Of a stretch of DNA of 64,000 bases, positions 17,851 to 26,197 are shown one piece after another. Below the pieces are notes generated by a model, which worked only from the letters and a program-made list of their open reading frames with translations, searched no databases and was not told where the DNA came from. Source of the stretch: Caulobacter sp. FWC2. GTDB lineage: Bacteria; Pseudomonadota; Alphaproteobacteria; Caulobacterales; Caulobacteraceae. Numbering within the stretch: the stretch's first letter is position 1; the number at the start of each line of letters is the position of its first letter. The position numbers were made by a program, and so were the translations under genes. Location of the stretch: NCBI RefSeq assembly GCF_002742625.1, contig NZ_PEBF01000002.1, forward strand, positions 124,001 through 188,000, written 5' to 3'.

Positions 17851-18348
17851 CTAATCCTCCTCGGTCGCCACGAGGGTGAGCTTGGGCTTGGGGGCGCCCT
17901 TGCGGGCGGCCTTGGCCTTGTTGATGGCCACCCGCTCGGCGATGTCGGCGATCTTCTCCTCGGCGAAGGGCTTGGCCGCGGCGATCAGGCCATCCAGGTG
18001 ATAGACATTGGTCTTGCTGCCGGTCGGCGTCTCGCGCCGCTCCTCGCGACGGACATAGCCGGCCTTCTCCAGGGCGGCGATCCGCCGCTGCACCGTGCGC
18101 GGGTCCAGGTTCATGGCCTGGGCGATCGTGCCTTTGGACGGATAGGGCTTGCCCTCGGCCTTCCACCACTTCGACGCCAGGTGCATCAGAATGTTGACGT
18201 CGACGGCGTCGAGGCCCAGCTGGCGCTGGTTCTCGATGATCACGGTGGGGAACACCGTGTAGCCCGCCTCGATCAGCGGCTTGGACCACTTCTTCTCGTT
18301 CGTGCGCAGGTCCGCGTCGGCGGCCTTGCCCTTTTCCTTGGCGCTCAT
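17851..18348 (-). CDS. Winged-helix DNA-binding protein (replication/regulatory HTH type)
   Basis: 165 residues from the ATG at 18348, which has GGAG 9 nt upstream. The segment DVNILMHLASKWWKAEGKPY then PSKGTIAQAMNLDPRTVQRR and IAALEKAGYVRREER is a clear winged HTH that resembles those in plasmid replication initiators and MarR-like regulators. The C-terminal tail is Lys/Ala rich. A plasmid regulator is likely; no target is visible. Confidence 0.65.
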   Translation of the reverse strand: MSAKEKGKAADADLRTNEKKWSKPLIEAGYTVFPTVIIENQRQLGLDAVDVNILMHLASKWWKAEGKPYPSKGTIAQAMNLDPRTVQRRIAALEKAGYVRREERRETPTGSKTNVYHLDGLIAAAKPFAEEKIADIAERVAINKAKAARKGAPKPKLTLVATEED

Positions 18349-18719
18349 CGCTTCGGCTCCGGTTGGTGAAACCGATATGAGCCCGGGCCGGGCCCGGCGC
18401 AACTTCGAGGGGGAGGCGCCAGCGTCTTCCGGTTACGGAAATCTGGGAATGAGCGACAGGGCATGCAGCTCCAACGGGATGCAGCATGGCGGCAATCTGC
18501 TTGGTCGGGCGTGGGGGTCTTCCTCCGGGGAGGCGCCGCCGCCTGGGGGGCGGGCGACGCTTGGGTCTCCCCGAGAGGCGTGGGCGCCCTGGGGTGGGCG
18601 CGAAAAATCGTCCGCCGGGCGGGCTTTGCGGTGATCTTAGGGCCAAATCGGCGAGATTTCCATCCGGGGCAGCCCGCTTGCCATGAGCGGGACGACCGCC
18701 AATATTGCAAGTTGAGAGG

Positions 18720-18757
18720 GGCGCCCTGGCGGACGTGCGACGCCAGCGGGCCTTTTT
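18720..18757 (+). terminator. Terminator-like hairpin with T-run upstream of the Abi gene
   Basis: CTGGCG at 18726-18731 pairs with CGCCAG at 18741-18746, flanked by further partial pairing of GGCGCC/GGGCC, and is followed by TTTTT at 18753-18757. It would insulate the Abi unit from upstream transcription, or be part of its structured leader. Confidence 0.5.
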
Positions 18758-18798
18758 ACTTGAACTTAAAGGCCGAAAGGCTATTTATAAGGGGTCAC

Positions 18799-18845
18799 GG
18801 GCCGCCACACGATCCACCTTCGGGTGGAGTGCAAAAGGGCGGTCC
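18799..18845 (+). ncRNA. Structured leader RNA candidate just upstream of the Abi gene
   Basis: One extended hairpin: GGGCCGCC (18799-18806) pairs with GGCGGTCC (18838-18845, one G-U), CAC with GTG inside it, then TCCACC-TTCG-GGTGGA (18813-18828) with a UUCG tetraloop. An AAAA bulge lies on the 3' side. It ends 12 nt before the Abi start. An AT-rich patch just upstream (TTGAAC at 18760, TATAAG at 18786) could be a weak promoter. Abi_2 genes in other bacteria are known to carry a conserved upstream RNA (abiF motif); membership is inferred. Confidence 0.5.
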
Positions 18846-18857
18846 TTCTCGTTTGAG

Positions 18858-19712
18858 ATGGCGCTTCCTCCCTACACCAAGCCGCACGCCACGCCCAGCG
18901 ACTGGGTCGCGCATCTGCGCGCCCGCGGTCTGGTGGTGCCTCGGCCCAATGTCGCGGCCCGCAAGATCGAGCGGGTTGGGTACGAGCGCCTGCGCATCTA
19001 CTTCATCGCGCGACGCCAGACCCATCTGCCGGGAAAGCCGTTCCGGGCCGGCACCACCTACAACCAGATCCTCAACCTCTATGATTGCGACCGGCGCCTG
19101 CGGGCGATCTGCTTCGACGCCTGCGGTGACTTCGAGCTGGCCTTCCGCAACAGCATGTCGGAGGCCTTGACCCGCGCGCACGGCAGCCATCCCCACAAGG
19201 CCGAGAGCGCCTTTAAGGACGGCGCCTCGCGCCGTGTGGCCCTAGAACAGCTATCGACCCTCTACGCCAAGTCCAGGGACGCGCGCGCTCACAACTACAT
19301 GGCCAAGTACAGCGATCCTGTGCTGCCGCCATTCTGGACCATGAAGGAATTTCTGACCTTCGGGGCCGCCGTGAGGTTTTACGCCCTTCTGTCCAATCCG
19401 ATAAAAGCCGCCGTGGCCGACGACTTCGGCATGCCCACCCACGAGGTGCTCACCAACTGGCTGGAGTGTCTGGTCGATCTGCGCAACGTCTGCGCCCATC
19501 ACGACCGACTGTTCAATCGGATCTTCCAGAAGCAACCAAGCCGCTTGCGCCGTCAGAACCTGCCGACGGCTCCGGTCAACAAGCTGAAGGCCCGCTTGGA
19601 GTGTCTCGATCACCTGCTGACCAGCCGTGGATTGACGGGCGGCCGGGTCGCGGCCGCGCAGGCTCTGCTCGCCCGCTATCCGGACGTGCAGGCCGCCGAG
19701 GTTGGCTACTGA
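18858..19712 (+). CDS. Abi_2 (AbiD/AbiF-like) abortive-infection HEPN protein
   Basis: 284 residues from the ATG at 18858 (MALPPYTKPHATPSDWVAHL). Family hallmarks are the YERLRIYFIARRQ and YNQILNLYDCDRRLRAICFD segments and the HEPN RNase signature RNVCAHH near residues 208-214 (LVDLRNVCAHHDRLFNR). Abi_2 proteins cause abortive infection, probably by cleaving RNA. A start 51 codons upstream is rejected because it would run through the structured leader. It opens a defence/toxin block that includes MqsRA and MNT-HEPN genes. Confidence 0.8.
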   Translation: MALPPYTKPHATPSDWVAHLRARGLVVPRPNVAARKIERVGYERLRIYFIARRQTHLPGKPFRAGTTYNQILNLYDCDRRLRAICFDACGDFELAFRNSMSEALTRAHGSHPHKAESAFKDGASRRVALEQLSTLYAKSRDARAHNYMAKYSDPVLPPFWTMKEFLTFGAAVRFYALLSNPIKAAVADDFGMPTHEVLTNWLECLVDLRNVCAHHDRLFNRIFQKQPSRLRRQNLPTAPVNKLKARLECLDHLLTSRGLTGGRVAAAQALLARYPDVQAAEVGY

Positions 19713-19889
19713 TAGAGCATAAGGGCGTCGCCGCCCTTCGGCGGCCGGGCTCTAGGCGTCGGAGCCGCCCCAAGCCCCGCGCGCGGGTCTTGGCCCTTCG
19801 GGTTGCGATCCCTGACGCGGGGTGGCGGACGGTTCGGCGCCAGAGGTCGCCCTGCCCGGGCGTGTGACGTCCTGTCGCCGAGGGTCCGC

Positions 19890-20291
19890 TCAGGCCTCCG
19901 CGCGCAGGGCCCGAAGGAAGTCGACTTCTTCGGGATGGCGGGCCAGAATTTCGATCAGGCCGACCGCGGCCACGCCGGGCGGTGTGGCGCCGCTCTCATA
20001 TTTCTGGAAGGCGCGCCTGCCGCCGCCGATCAGCCGGCCGGCCTCCTCCTGGGTGAGCTTGAGCCGCTTGCGGACCTTGCGCACGTGGGCGGCGTAGGCG
20101 GCCTTCAACGCCTCGAAGGCCCTGTTGCTCTCAGCAAGATCAGCGCCCGAATGGATGGAGTCGCTGTCGTCGTCGGGATACCAGCCCGGCGCCTGCACCA
20201 CGCGCGACATCGAGCCGAACCGCACCGTCTGGGCGCGGGTGTCGCGGCGCAGGACCTTGCCGGTCTCGGGATGAATGCGGGTCTCGGTCAT
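19890..20291 (-). CDS. mqsA: MqsA-like HTH antitoxin
   Basis: 133 residues. The C-terminal half is an Xre-type HTH: AHVRKVRKRLKLTQEEAGRL then IGGGRRAFQKYESGATPPG. MqsA-type antitoxins bind DNA through this domain. The N-terminal zinc-binding cysteines of E. coli MqsA are absent, as in shorter alphaproteobacterial versions. The ATG overlaps the stop of the upstream toxin gene by 4 nt (ATGA), the usual coupling in the toxin-first mqsRA order. Confidence 0.75.
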   Translation of the reverse strand: MTETRIHPETGKVLRRDTRAQTVRFGSMSRVVQAPGWYPDDDSDSIHSGADLAESNRAFEALKAAYAAHVRKVRKRLKLTQEEAGRLIGGGRRAFQKYESGATPPGVAAVGLIEILARHPEEVDFLRALRAEA

Positions 20292-20608
20292 TTTCCGGTC
20301 TCTTTGAACGAGGTCAGCGTCAGGTCGATCAAGGTCTCGCCCGCGAACTTCAGGAACAGCACGCGTCCGTCCCAGGGCAGGTTGTAGGTGTCGTGCCAGA
20401 CCCTTGAATTGGGCGGACTGTGCGCCGTCTCCGACTTGATGAAGTCACCACCTTGCAGCGCCTGCACGGCGTCGACGACATCCTGCAATCCATAACCCAG
20501 GGCTCGCGCGTTCTCGGTCGCCACCCGCGTGATCTCCAGCCCCGCCACGGTCGCGAATTTCGTCTGGATCGCCGCCAGCGCGTGATGCGGATTTCGCTTC
20601 GCCGCCAT
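20288..20608 (-). CDS. mqsR: MqsR-family mRNA interferase toxin
   Basis: 106 residues. LQDVVDAVQALQGGDFIKSE, SRVWHDTYNLPWDGRVLFLK and LIDLTLTSFKE fit the MqsR fold (a RelE-like ribonuclease); the family cleaves mRNA at GC-rich triplets in E. coli. It is the first gene of a two-gene module with the antitoxin. It probably stabilises the replicon or acts in stress and defence. Confidence 0.78.
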   Translation of the reverse strand: MAAKRNPHHALAAIQTKFATVAGLEITRVATENARALGYGLQDVVDAVQALQGGDFIKSETAHSPPNSRVWHDTYNLPWDGRVLFLKFAGETLIDLTLTSFKETGK

Positions 20609-20645
20609 TGAAATACACCTTGAAGGTTAAATTTTCAAGCGTGGA

Positions 20646-21575
20646 TCAGGTCGCGGCCTGGCCCGCGACGCGGCGCAGTTCGCCCAGCCGCGCCTCGCAG
20701 ACCGCCCGCACCAGGCCGATCAGCTGCTCGGCGCTGACCTTCAGGTGCTCCAGCTCCGGCTGAGTGATGTGGAAAGTCTCTTGGTTATAGCGGGCGTCGA
20801 CATAGGCCCGCTTGAGCTTGCCGAACGGCTTGCGCTGGGCCCGTGTGTCGCGCGGCCAGACTGGGATCAGCGACGGGGCCTTGGCCTCGGCCTGGGAGCG
20901 CAGGAACAGGATGTTGTGCGACCGCGGCGCGTAGAAGCCGGTCAGCAGGAGCACCGCGATATAGGCGGCCTCGACGGTCTGGTGCAGGTTGAAGGCGGCC
21001 TTGTGCGGCCAGTCCTTCTCGTCACCGTTCGACATCGCGAACGTAGCAATCCTGTAGGACGTCTCGATCGTGTCGAAGATCTTGCGATAGTAGGTCTCGC
21101 CCAGAGCCAGTTCGGCCTGGGGCGTCAGGGGCTTGGGCGGGTGGAAGGCATGGCCGGGCACCTCGTAGAGGACGACGCCCTGCTCGATGACCTCCCGAAA
21201 AAAGTACTGGCCCGCGTCGAGGGCGGCGTTGATCTCCGAGAGGTCGTGGATGATCAGGTTGACGATCCGTCCGATCGACGGGTCGTGGGCGATCTTCTCC
21301 TCGGTCTCGTACCAGTAGTCGGCCGTGTCGGTCAGCTTCTCGTCGCTGACCACCACCAGGATGTCGAAGTCCGAAAGGTAGCCGTTGTGGGGTTCGTCGA
21401 CGAAGTCGCCGCGCGCATAGCTGCCAAACAGGATGATCTTGTAGATCTTGGCTCCGCGCCGCCAGGCCTGGGTGCCGCCGGCCACGGCCTGCTCGAACCC
21501 GGCCAGCAGGTGGCCGACGATCTTGTCCAGCTCCCGGTGCTGGCGGTCGGGCAGGTAGTCGAGATTCGATTTCAT
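20646..21575 (-). CDS. Nucleotidyltransferase-HEPN fusion protein
   Basis: 309 residues. The N-terminal minimal nucleotidyltransferase shows the GSYARGDF motif followed by SDFDILVVV (GS...DxD). The C-terminal half is helical HEPN type (AAFNLHQTVEAAYIAVLLL, TGFYAPRSHNILFL). MNT and HEPN are usually separate antitoxin and toxin proteins, in which the nucleotidyltransferase AMPylates the HEPN RNase; here both are on one chain. It sits immediately upstream of the MqsRA module and is probably a self-limiting toxin or defence protein. Confidence 0.75.
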   Translation of the reverse strand: MKSNLDYLPDRQHRELDKIVGHLLAGFEQAVAGGTQAWRRGAKIYKIILFGSYARGDFVDEPHNGYLSDFDILVVVSDEKLTDTADYWYETEEKIAHDPSIGRIVNLIIHDLSEINAALDAGQYFFREVIEQGVVLYEVPGHAFHPPKPLTPQAELALGETYYRKIFDTIETSYRIATFAMSNGDEKDWPHKAAFNLHQTVEAAYIAVLLLTGFYAPRSHNILFLRSQAEAKAPSLIPVWPRDTRAQRKPFGKLKRAYVDARYNQETFHITQPELEHLKVSAEQLIGLVRAVCEARLGELRRVAGQAAT

Positions 21576-21634
21576 CGCCGAGGAGTCTGGCGTCCCCTTC
21601 CCGGCGTCACAAGCAAAAGCGACGGTTCATGCTG

Positions 21635-22423
21635 TCAGCCGTCGAGGATCTGGGCCTCGAGGGCTTCAATCTCGCGGACCAACTGTGAATTGGTCCCGAC
21701 CGTGTCGGTGAATTCGGCTTCGATCGACGCGAGGAAGGCGTCCTGGTCAATGTCCTCGCCCGCCTCCAGACGCTCGGCGCAGGCCTGCAAGGCGCGCGAG
21801 AGCCTGGGAGCAGCGCGGCGGGAGATGGTGTTGACCAGATCGGCGAGCTCGTCAGATCGGGGGTGCGCCTCGACGAAGGTCGCGTAGGGAACCACGAGCG
21901 CGGGCAGATCCATCAGCTCGCCGGTCGCCGCCAGGGCGCCGGGACTGATAAGGGTTTGCGACAGGCCCAGGACGACGGCGCAGGCCTCGGAACAGAGCCG
22001 GCCGGGCGTGAGCGGGTCGTCGGACTCGGGCACGTAATCCAGCGGTTGGGCCAGGGCCTCGATCGCCTCCGGCGTCAAATCCTTGATCTGCTGCAGCTTG
22101 ACCCGCGAGGCGTATTTGCGCCCCAGCTCCGAAGTGACGGCGGCCCAGACGTCCGTCGCCGTCGGCGGCGCATGGCGGCGACGCACCAGGGCGGCGCCAT
22201 CGATCTCAAACCCGATGAACGTCTTGGATTCGGAGCGGTAGCGGGCGATGGGGCGGGCCTGTAGCATGATCGCGCGCAGCCCGACCTGCATCCAGGTGAG
22301 CCGGGTCACGGCCAGACTGGCATGTCCGAAGACGCCGCCCTCGGCGCCGGCGGCGATCTTCGGATTCCCCGACTCCAGAAGCACGTCGCCGGGACGCAAG
22401 GGCTTGGCCTTGATGATCGACAT
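21635..22423 (-). CDS. Permuted papain-like (YiiX/C92-type) hydrolase candidate
   Basis: 262 residues; the ATG at 22423 has AAGGA upstream. The N-terminus MSIIKAKPLRPGDVLLESG with GVFGHASLAV supplies the His, and LTPGRLCSEACAVVLGLS supplies the Cys expected in permuted NlpC/P60-like enzymes. Such proteins hydrolyse amide or acyl bonds of unknown substrates. The C-terminal ~90 residues are helical. No operon partner is evident. Confidence 0.55.
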   Translation of the reverse strand: MSIIKAKPLRPGDVLLESGNPKIAAGAEGGVFGHASLAVTRLTWMQVGLRAIMLQARPIARYRSESKTFIGFEIDGAALVRRRHAPPTATDVWAAVTSELGRKYASRVKLQQIKDLTPEAIEALAQPLDYVPESDDPLTPGRLCSEACAVVLGLSQTLISPGALAATGELMDLPALVVPYATFVEAHPRSDELADLVNTISRRAAPRLSRALQACAERLEAGEDIDQDAFLASIEAEFTDTVGTNSQLVREIEALEAQILDG

Positions 22424-22714
22424 GGAGGTCCTTGATCCGACGTGTCGCCGATCGATCAGCCGCTCCGGGAGTTGAGAAGGCGCTTGATAGACACCCGCCA
22501 GCGTCTTTAGCCGAAGCCTGGACATAACGCTGGCCTCCCGGGCGGGCCCCGATGGGGCGGGGCCAGGATCGGAAACGACGAGGTTTAGGCGGGGCCGGGC
22601 GGCCTGCCAATACCGGAGAATCTCAAGGGTGGGCCGGGACCCGCCCAGCCCGGGGAAAGGCAAAGGGAGGGATCCGTCTGCGCGCCGATCGGGCGCGAGC
22701 AGACGAGGTGTCCC

Positions 22715-23239
22715 ATGTCTTCTTCCTCCTGGAGCGCCGAGCGCGTCGCCGCTCTGAAGACCCTGTGGCTGGCGGGCCGTTCCGCCGCCGAGATCGCCAA
22801 GGCCCTGGGCGGGGTGACCCGCAACGCCGTGATCGGCAAGGTCCACCGGCTTGGCCTGGCCGGGCGCATGGAGCCGTCGGCTCCGCGCCGGACCCGGGCC
22901 GAACGGCCAAGGACCTCGGCCCCGCGCCGGCCGTCGCCGTCCAGGCCCCCTCCCCCGCCGGCCGCCCCGGCCGTTCGGGCGCGAACGCCCCAGGCCGCGC
23001 CGGTCGAGGCGGTCGCCCGCGTGTTCGACGGCGCGGCCCTGACGGCGCGGATCTGTCGCTGGCCGGTGGGCGATCCCAAGGCGGCGGGCTTTGGCTATTG
23101 CGGCGCGGCGGTCATCGGAAAGGGGCCCTACTGCCCGGGCCATCAGGCGGTCGCCTATCCAGCCCGCCTGCAGCTCAAGGCCGACCCCTACGCGGGGACG
23201 GCGTGGGGACGTCGTTCGGGCGCGGCGCGGGGCTGGTGA
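22715..23239 (+). CDS. gcrA: GcrA-family cell-cycle regulator paralogue
   Basis: 174 residues. The N-terminus SAERVAALKTLWLAGRSAAE then IAKALGGVTRNAVIGKVHRL is the GcrA DNA-binding HTH. A Pro/Arg/Ala-rich linker follows, then the conserved C-terminal segment ICRWPVGDP...FGYCG...GPYCPGHQAVAY. GcrA binds sigma-70 and CcrM-methylated GANTC sites to control cell-cycle genes in Caulobacter. The plasmid-like context suggests an extra copy, not the chromosomal master regulator. Confidence 0.85.
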   Translation: MSSSSWSAERVAALKTLWLAGRSAAEIAKALGGVTRNAVIGKVHRLGLAGRMEPSAPRRTRAERPRTSAPRRPSPSRPPPPPAAPAVRARTPQAAPVEAVARVFDGAALTARICRWPVGDPKAAGFGYCGAAVIGKGPYCPGHQAVAYPARLQLKADPYAGTAWGRRSGAARGW

Positions 23240-23409
23240 CCGTCCGGACGGTGGGAGGCCGCCCTGGGCTCCAGCGACCTCGCCACCGGCCGGCCCCGGC
23301 CGCAAGGGGCGCTGCGCTCAAAGCCCTTGCGACCGGAACCGGTCCGTCGGCGCGGAAGGCGGTCGGGAGCCCACGGGCTCGCTCCCGACCCTTTTGAAGG
23401 ACTGGTCCC

Positions 23410-24342
23410 ATGACCGCCACCGCCCCTGCCCCCCTCACCGGCCCGCTCACCGCCCTTGAGGCCCAGGCCCTGAGCCTGGACGATCCGCGGCCGCATCCGC
23501 CCGAGGACGCCCTCGTCCAGCTGGGCCACTGCGTGATGACCGAACTGCTGGACCTCTTGGCCGACACCGCCCTGGAGGATTTCCAGACGACCCTGGCCGA
23601 GACCCTGATCGGCGCGTTCCATTCCGCCGCCCAGCGGATCGAGCGGGAGGCCGACCGCGCCCGCGACGACCTGCAGCGCCAGGTCCGCGACTTCAACGGC
23701 TCGGAGGTGGCCGACACCGACCTCCAAGAGGCCACCCAGCGCACGCGTGCCGCCGATGTCGCCGTCCAGGCCGTGGAACTGATCCGCGACGCGGCCGCCC
23801 AGGCCTACGCCCTGGCCACCGGCGAGGCCTGGCAGCCCTGGCGCGGCAGCGTCAAGGCCTCGCGCCTATCGGCCGCCCAGGTCGAGGCCCGGGAGGCGAT
23901 CCGCGCCATGCGGGCCCGGCGACACCGCGCCGTCGATCCGGGGACCGTGGTGGTGGGCTTCCGCGCCGCCCCTCAGGCCGACACCGCCGTCGACGCCGGG
24001 CGCATCTTCGACGCCCTCAACTGGGCGCGCCAGACCTGGCCAGACATGGCTCTGGCCGTCACCGGCGCGCGGGGCGGCGAGAAGCTCGCCCAGAAATGGG
24101 CGCGGTCGCACGGCGTCACCACGGTGCTGGCCAGGGCCGACTTCGACCGCAACGGCCGGGCCGCGCCGTTCCGGGCCAATGACGAACTGCTGGAGCTGGA
24201 GCCGGTCTGCGTCCTGACCCTGGCCAATTCGTTGGACGCCGCGCGGGGGGGCGAGCTCAAGCCGTTCGGTCCGGCGCTCAACCTCGCCCAGAAGGCGGCC
24301 GAACGCGGCATCCGCTGCGTGACGGTGCGGCTGCGGGCCTGA
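23410..24342 (+). CDS. DUF2493 (SLOG-like) domain protein
   Basis: 310 residues. The first half is coiled/helical (RIEREADRARDDLQRQVRDF). The C-terminal part has the Rossmann-like SLOG pattern: TVVVGFRAAPQADTAVDAGR, MALAVTGARGGEKLAQKWAR, PVCVLTLANSLD. DUF2493 proteins are frequent on alphaproteobacterial plasmids, with presumed nucleotide-ligand binding. It lies between the GcrA paralogue and an XRE regulator. Confidence 0.7.
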   Translation: MTATAPAPLTGPLTALEAQALSLDDPRPHPPEDALVQLGHCVMTELLDLLADTALEDFQTTLAETLIGAFHSAAQRIEREADRARDDLQRQVRDFNGSEVADTDLQEATQRTRAADVAVQAVELIRDAAAQAYALATGEAWQPWRGSVKASRLSAAQVEAREAIRAMRARRHRAVDPGTVVVGFRAAPQADTAVDAGRIFDALNWARQTWPDMALAVTGARGGEKLAQKWARSHGVTTVLARADFDRNGRAAPFRANDELLELEPVCVLTLANSLDAARGGELKPFGPALNLAQKAAERGIRCVTVRLRA

Positions 24343-24514
24343 CGGCTCGGGCGCGGCGGCCTTGGCCGTCGCGCCCTCTTTTGTGAGGCTTGGGGGCCAG
24401 CGCTCGTCCCTGGAAAACATCAGGGTTGAAAAGCCGCGGCCCGGCGCTTTTTCTCTCGCTCCGACGCGCCGGCGGCGTTTGGCGCCCGCGGCCTTGGACA
24501 AAGGACCTAGAAAC

Positions 24515-24946
24515 TTGGCCAACTCTCCACCCGACAGCCGCGCGCCCAACCCGATCGACCTCCATGTCGGCGCCCGCGTGCGGACCCGCCGCAAGGTGGC
24601 CGGCGTCAGCCAGGAACAGTTGGCTGCGGGACTGAAGCTCACCTTCCAGCAGGTGCAGAAGTATGAGCGCGGCGCCAATCGCATCAGCGCCTCCAAGCTC
24701 TACGAGACCGCCGGCGTCCTGAAGGTGCCGGTGTCCTATTTCTTCGAAGGCCTGGGCGATCCGGGCGCGGACGCGCCCGATCCATCCCGTGCGGCGGCGG
24801 ATCGGACCCTCGACGCCTTCCTAAGTACGCCGGAGGGTCTCGAATTGGCCGAGAAGTTCGCGAGGATCGGGCGGGGTCGAGTGCGTCGGCAGATCCTGTC
24901 GCTCGTTCGGGCCATGGCCGATGAGGACGCCGCCGACGCGGGCTAA
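24515..24946 (+). CDS. XRE/Cro-CI family transcriptional regulator
   Basis: 143 residues from a TTG at 24515, chosen because AAAGGA lies 9-14 nt upstream and no ATG is available in frame. The HTH reads VGARVRTRRKVAGVSQEQLA then AGLKLTFQQVQKYERGANRI, followed by VPVSYFFEGL, the standard end of this alphaproteobacterial regulator group. The C-terminal ~60 residues include LDAFLSTPEGLELAEKFARI. Target unknown. Confidence 0.8.
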   Translation: MANSPPDSRAPNPIDLHVGARVRTRRKVAGVSQEQLAAGLKLTFQQVQKYERGANRISASKLYETAGVLKVPVSYFFEGLGDPGADAPDPSRAAADRTLDAFLSTPEGLELAEKFARIGRGRVRRQILSLVRAMADEDAADAG

Positions 24947-25702
24947 CCGCATCAGTCCGAAGGCCTGGGACGACGCCAGGCCGGGTGGAATAAAGCCCGA
25001 ACGAACCGCGAGATCTTGCGGCCGCCATGGGATCGGACCCTAACCTTAGCGGTTGGCGATTCGTTCCGGCGCCTTGCGATGACCCGTCCAGAGCGTCCCT
25101 GGGACGGGCGGTCGCCTCCCCTACCCGTTCGGCTGTTGTTCGGCCGGCGCCGACAGCGCCCGACCGACGACCTGTCGCCTTCTGAAACCGCTTGCCGCGG
25201 ACGGCGCATGCTCGTTGCGGATCTTGCATCCGACACGCGCGCCCTCGGGGCTGGGGCGTTGCCCTTTGAAGGCCTTGGGCTCCATCGCCGGCCAAGGCCG
25301 GTGGATCCAGACGTCTGGCCGGTCCTAGGCGCGGAGGCGGCGGAAAACCTCGGCCGTCTGCGCCGGCTGCGTCGAACCGGGCTAAGCGCGCGGCGCGGCT
25401 TGGCCGACCAGCACCTTGATCAGCAGGTCATCCGCCTTGGCAGCGGAGCCCCAAGTGGCGTGCGGACCCGCGCGATCTGTCACGCCATCCCTAGGGCGGG
25501 GCGGCCCGGGTCAAAGCCGACCTCGTAAGCGAGGCGCGGGCCGGCGGAGCCTCCGGCCTTCCTCCGCTGCGCTGCGTGCAGCCCGGTGTCCACCGTCCGC
25601 GGGCTTTGGCCCGGCCCTTAGTCCCCGCCCTGCCAGGACGCGTGATCGCGGCAGGGACCGCGAGCCGCCGGGGCCATTCCCGGCGGAAGACGGAGAAAGA
25701 CC
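24947..25702. other. 756-bp stretch without a supported gene
   Basis: Frames on both strands here have Arg/Pro-rich, shadow-like translations and no recognisable domain. The ssb promoter and ribosome-binding site (GGAGAAAG before 25703) lie at the right end. It could hold a decayed gene, but nothing identifiable remains. Confidence 0.5.
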
Positions 25703-26071
25703 ATGCTCAACAAGGTTCAACTGATCGGCTTCACCGGCGCGGACGCTGAAATTCGCGCCACCTCGGGCGGCAAGGCCCTGGCGGTCCTGCGGGTCGCCAC
25801 CAGCCGCTACACCAAGAAGAACGGCGAGCGTCAGGACTTCACCACCTGGCACCAGGTCGAGATCTGGAGCCCCGCGACGGTCAAGTGGCTCTCCTCGCGT
25901 CCCCTCCCCAAGGGCTCGAAGGTCTATGTCGAGGGCGAGATCCGCAACGAGCACTACACCGACAAGGACGGCCAGGAGCGCTACTTCACCAAGGTGGTGG
26001 TCGCCGGTCCGGGCCACGAGCTGAAGTCGCTCGACCGCCCCGAGACCAATCCCGAAGACGAGGAGGTCTAA
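25703..26071 (+). CDS. ssb: Single-stranded DNA-binding protein (plasmid type)
   Basis: 122 residues. The OB fold is clear: MLNKVQLIGFTGADAEIRAT, RVATSRYTKKNGERQDFTTW, KGSKVYVEGEIRNEHYTDKD. It coats ssDNA during replication and conjugative transfer. The C-terminal region is very short (ETNPEDEEV) and lacks the hydrophobic DDDIPF-type tip that recruits partner proteins in chromosomal SSBs, so partner recruitment may differ. Confidence 0.9.
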   Translation: MLNKVQLIGFTGADAEIRATSGGKALAVLRVATSRYTKKNGERQDFTTWHQVEIWSPATVKWLSSRPLPKGSKVYVEGEIRNEHYTDKDGQERYFTKVVVAGPGHELKSLDRPETNPEDEEV

Positions 26072-26130
26072 AGGCCCCTCCCCCGCCCCGGAGGATCCCT
26101 TCCGGGGCGGGGTCATGTTCGGGCCATGGC

Positions 26131-26165
26131 GTAACGCACACTTAAGGGGTATAAATGTGCGTCAC
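26131..26165. promoter_or_regulatory. Operator/promoter candidate upstream of the RHE_PE00001-family gene
   Basis: GTAACGCACA (26131-26140) and TGTGCGTCAC (26156-26165) form an inverted repeat with 9 of 10 matches. The spacer contains GGTATAAA, a good -10 element. The site lies about 35 bp before the downstream start, so repression by the HTH product of that gene is plausible. Confidence 0.5.
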
Positions 26166-26197
26166 TCAGACTCGCCGTTTTCGGCGCGGAGAACGGC

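Noticed and set aside
18705..18857. Extending the Abi protein to an ATG at 18705.
   Set aside because: The extension runs through hairpins and a T-run, is Arg/Lys-rich and unlike the family N-terminus.
22424..23305. A 556-residue minus-strand frame continuing upstream of the C92-like protein.
   Set aside because: The upstream part is antisense to gcrA and low complexity; the Shine-Dalgarno and domain start support 22423.
24952..25528. Long open frames on both strands between the XRE regulator and ssb.
   Set aside because: Compositionally shadow-like (Arg/Pro/Gly), no start signals and no recognisable domains.
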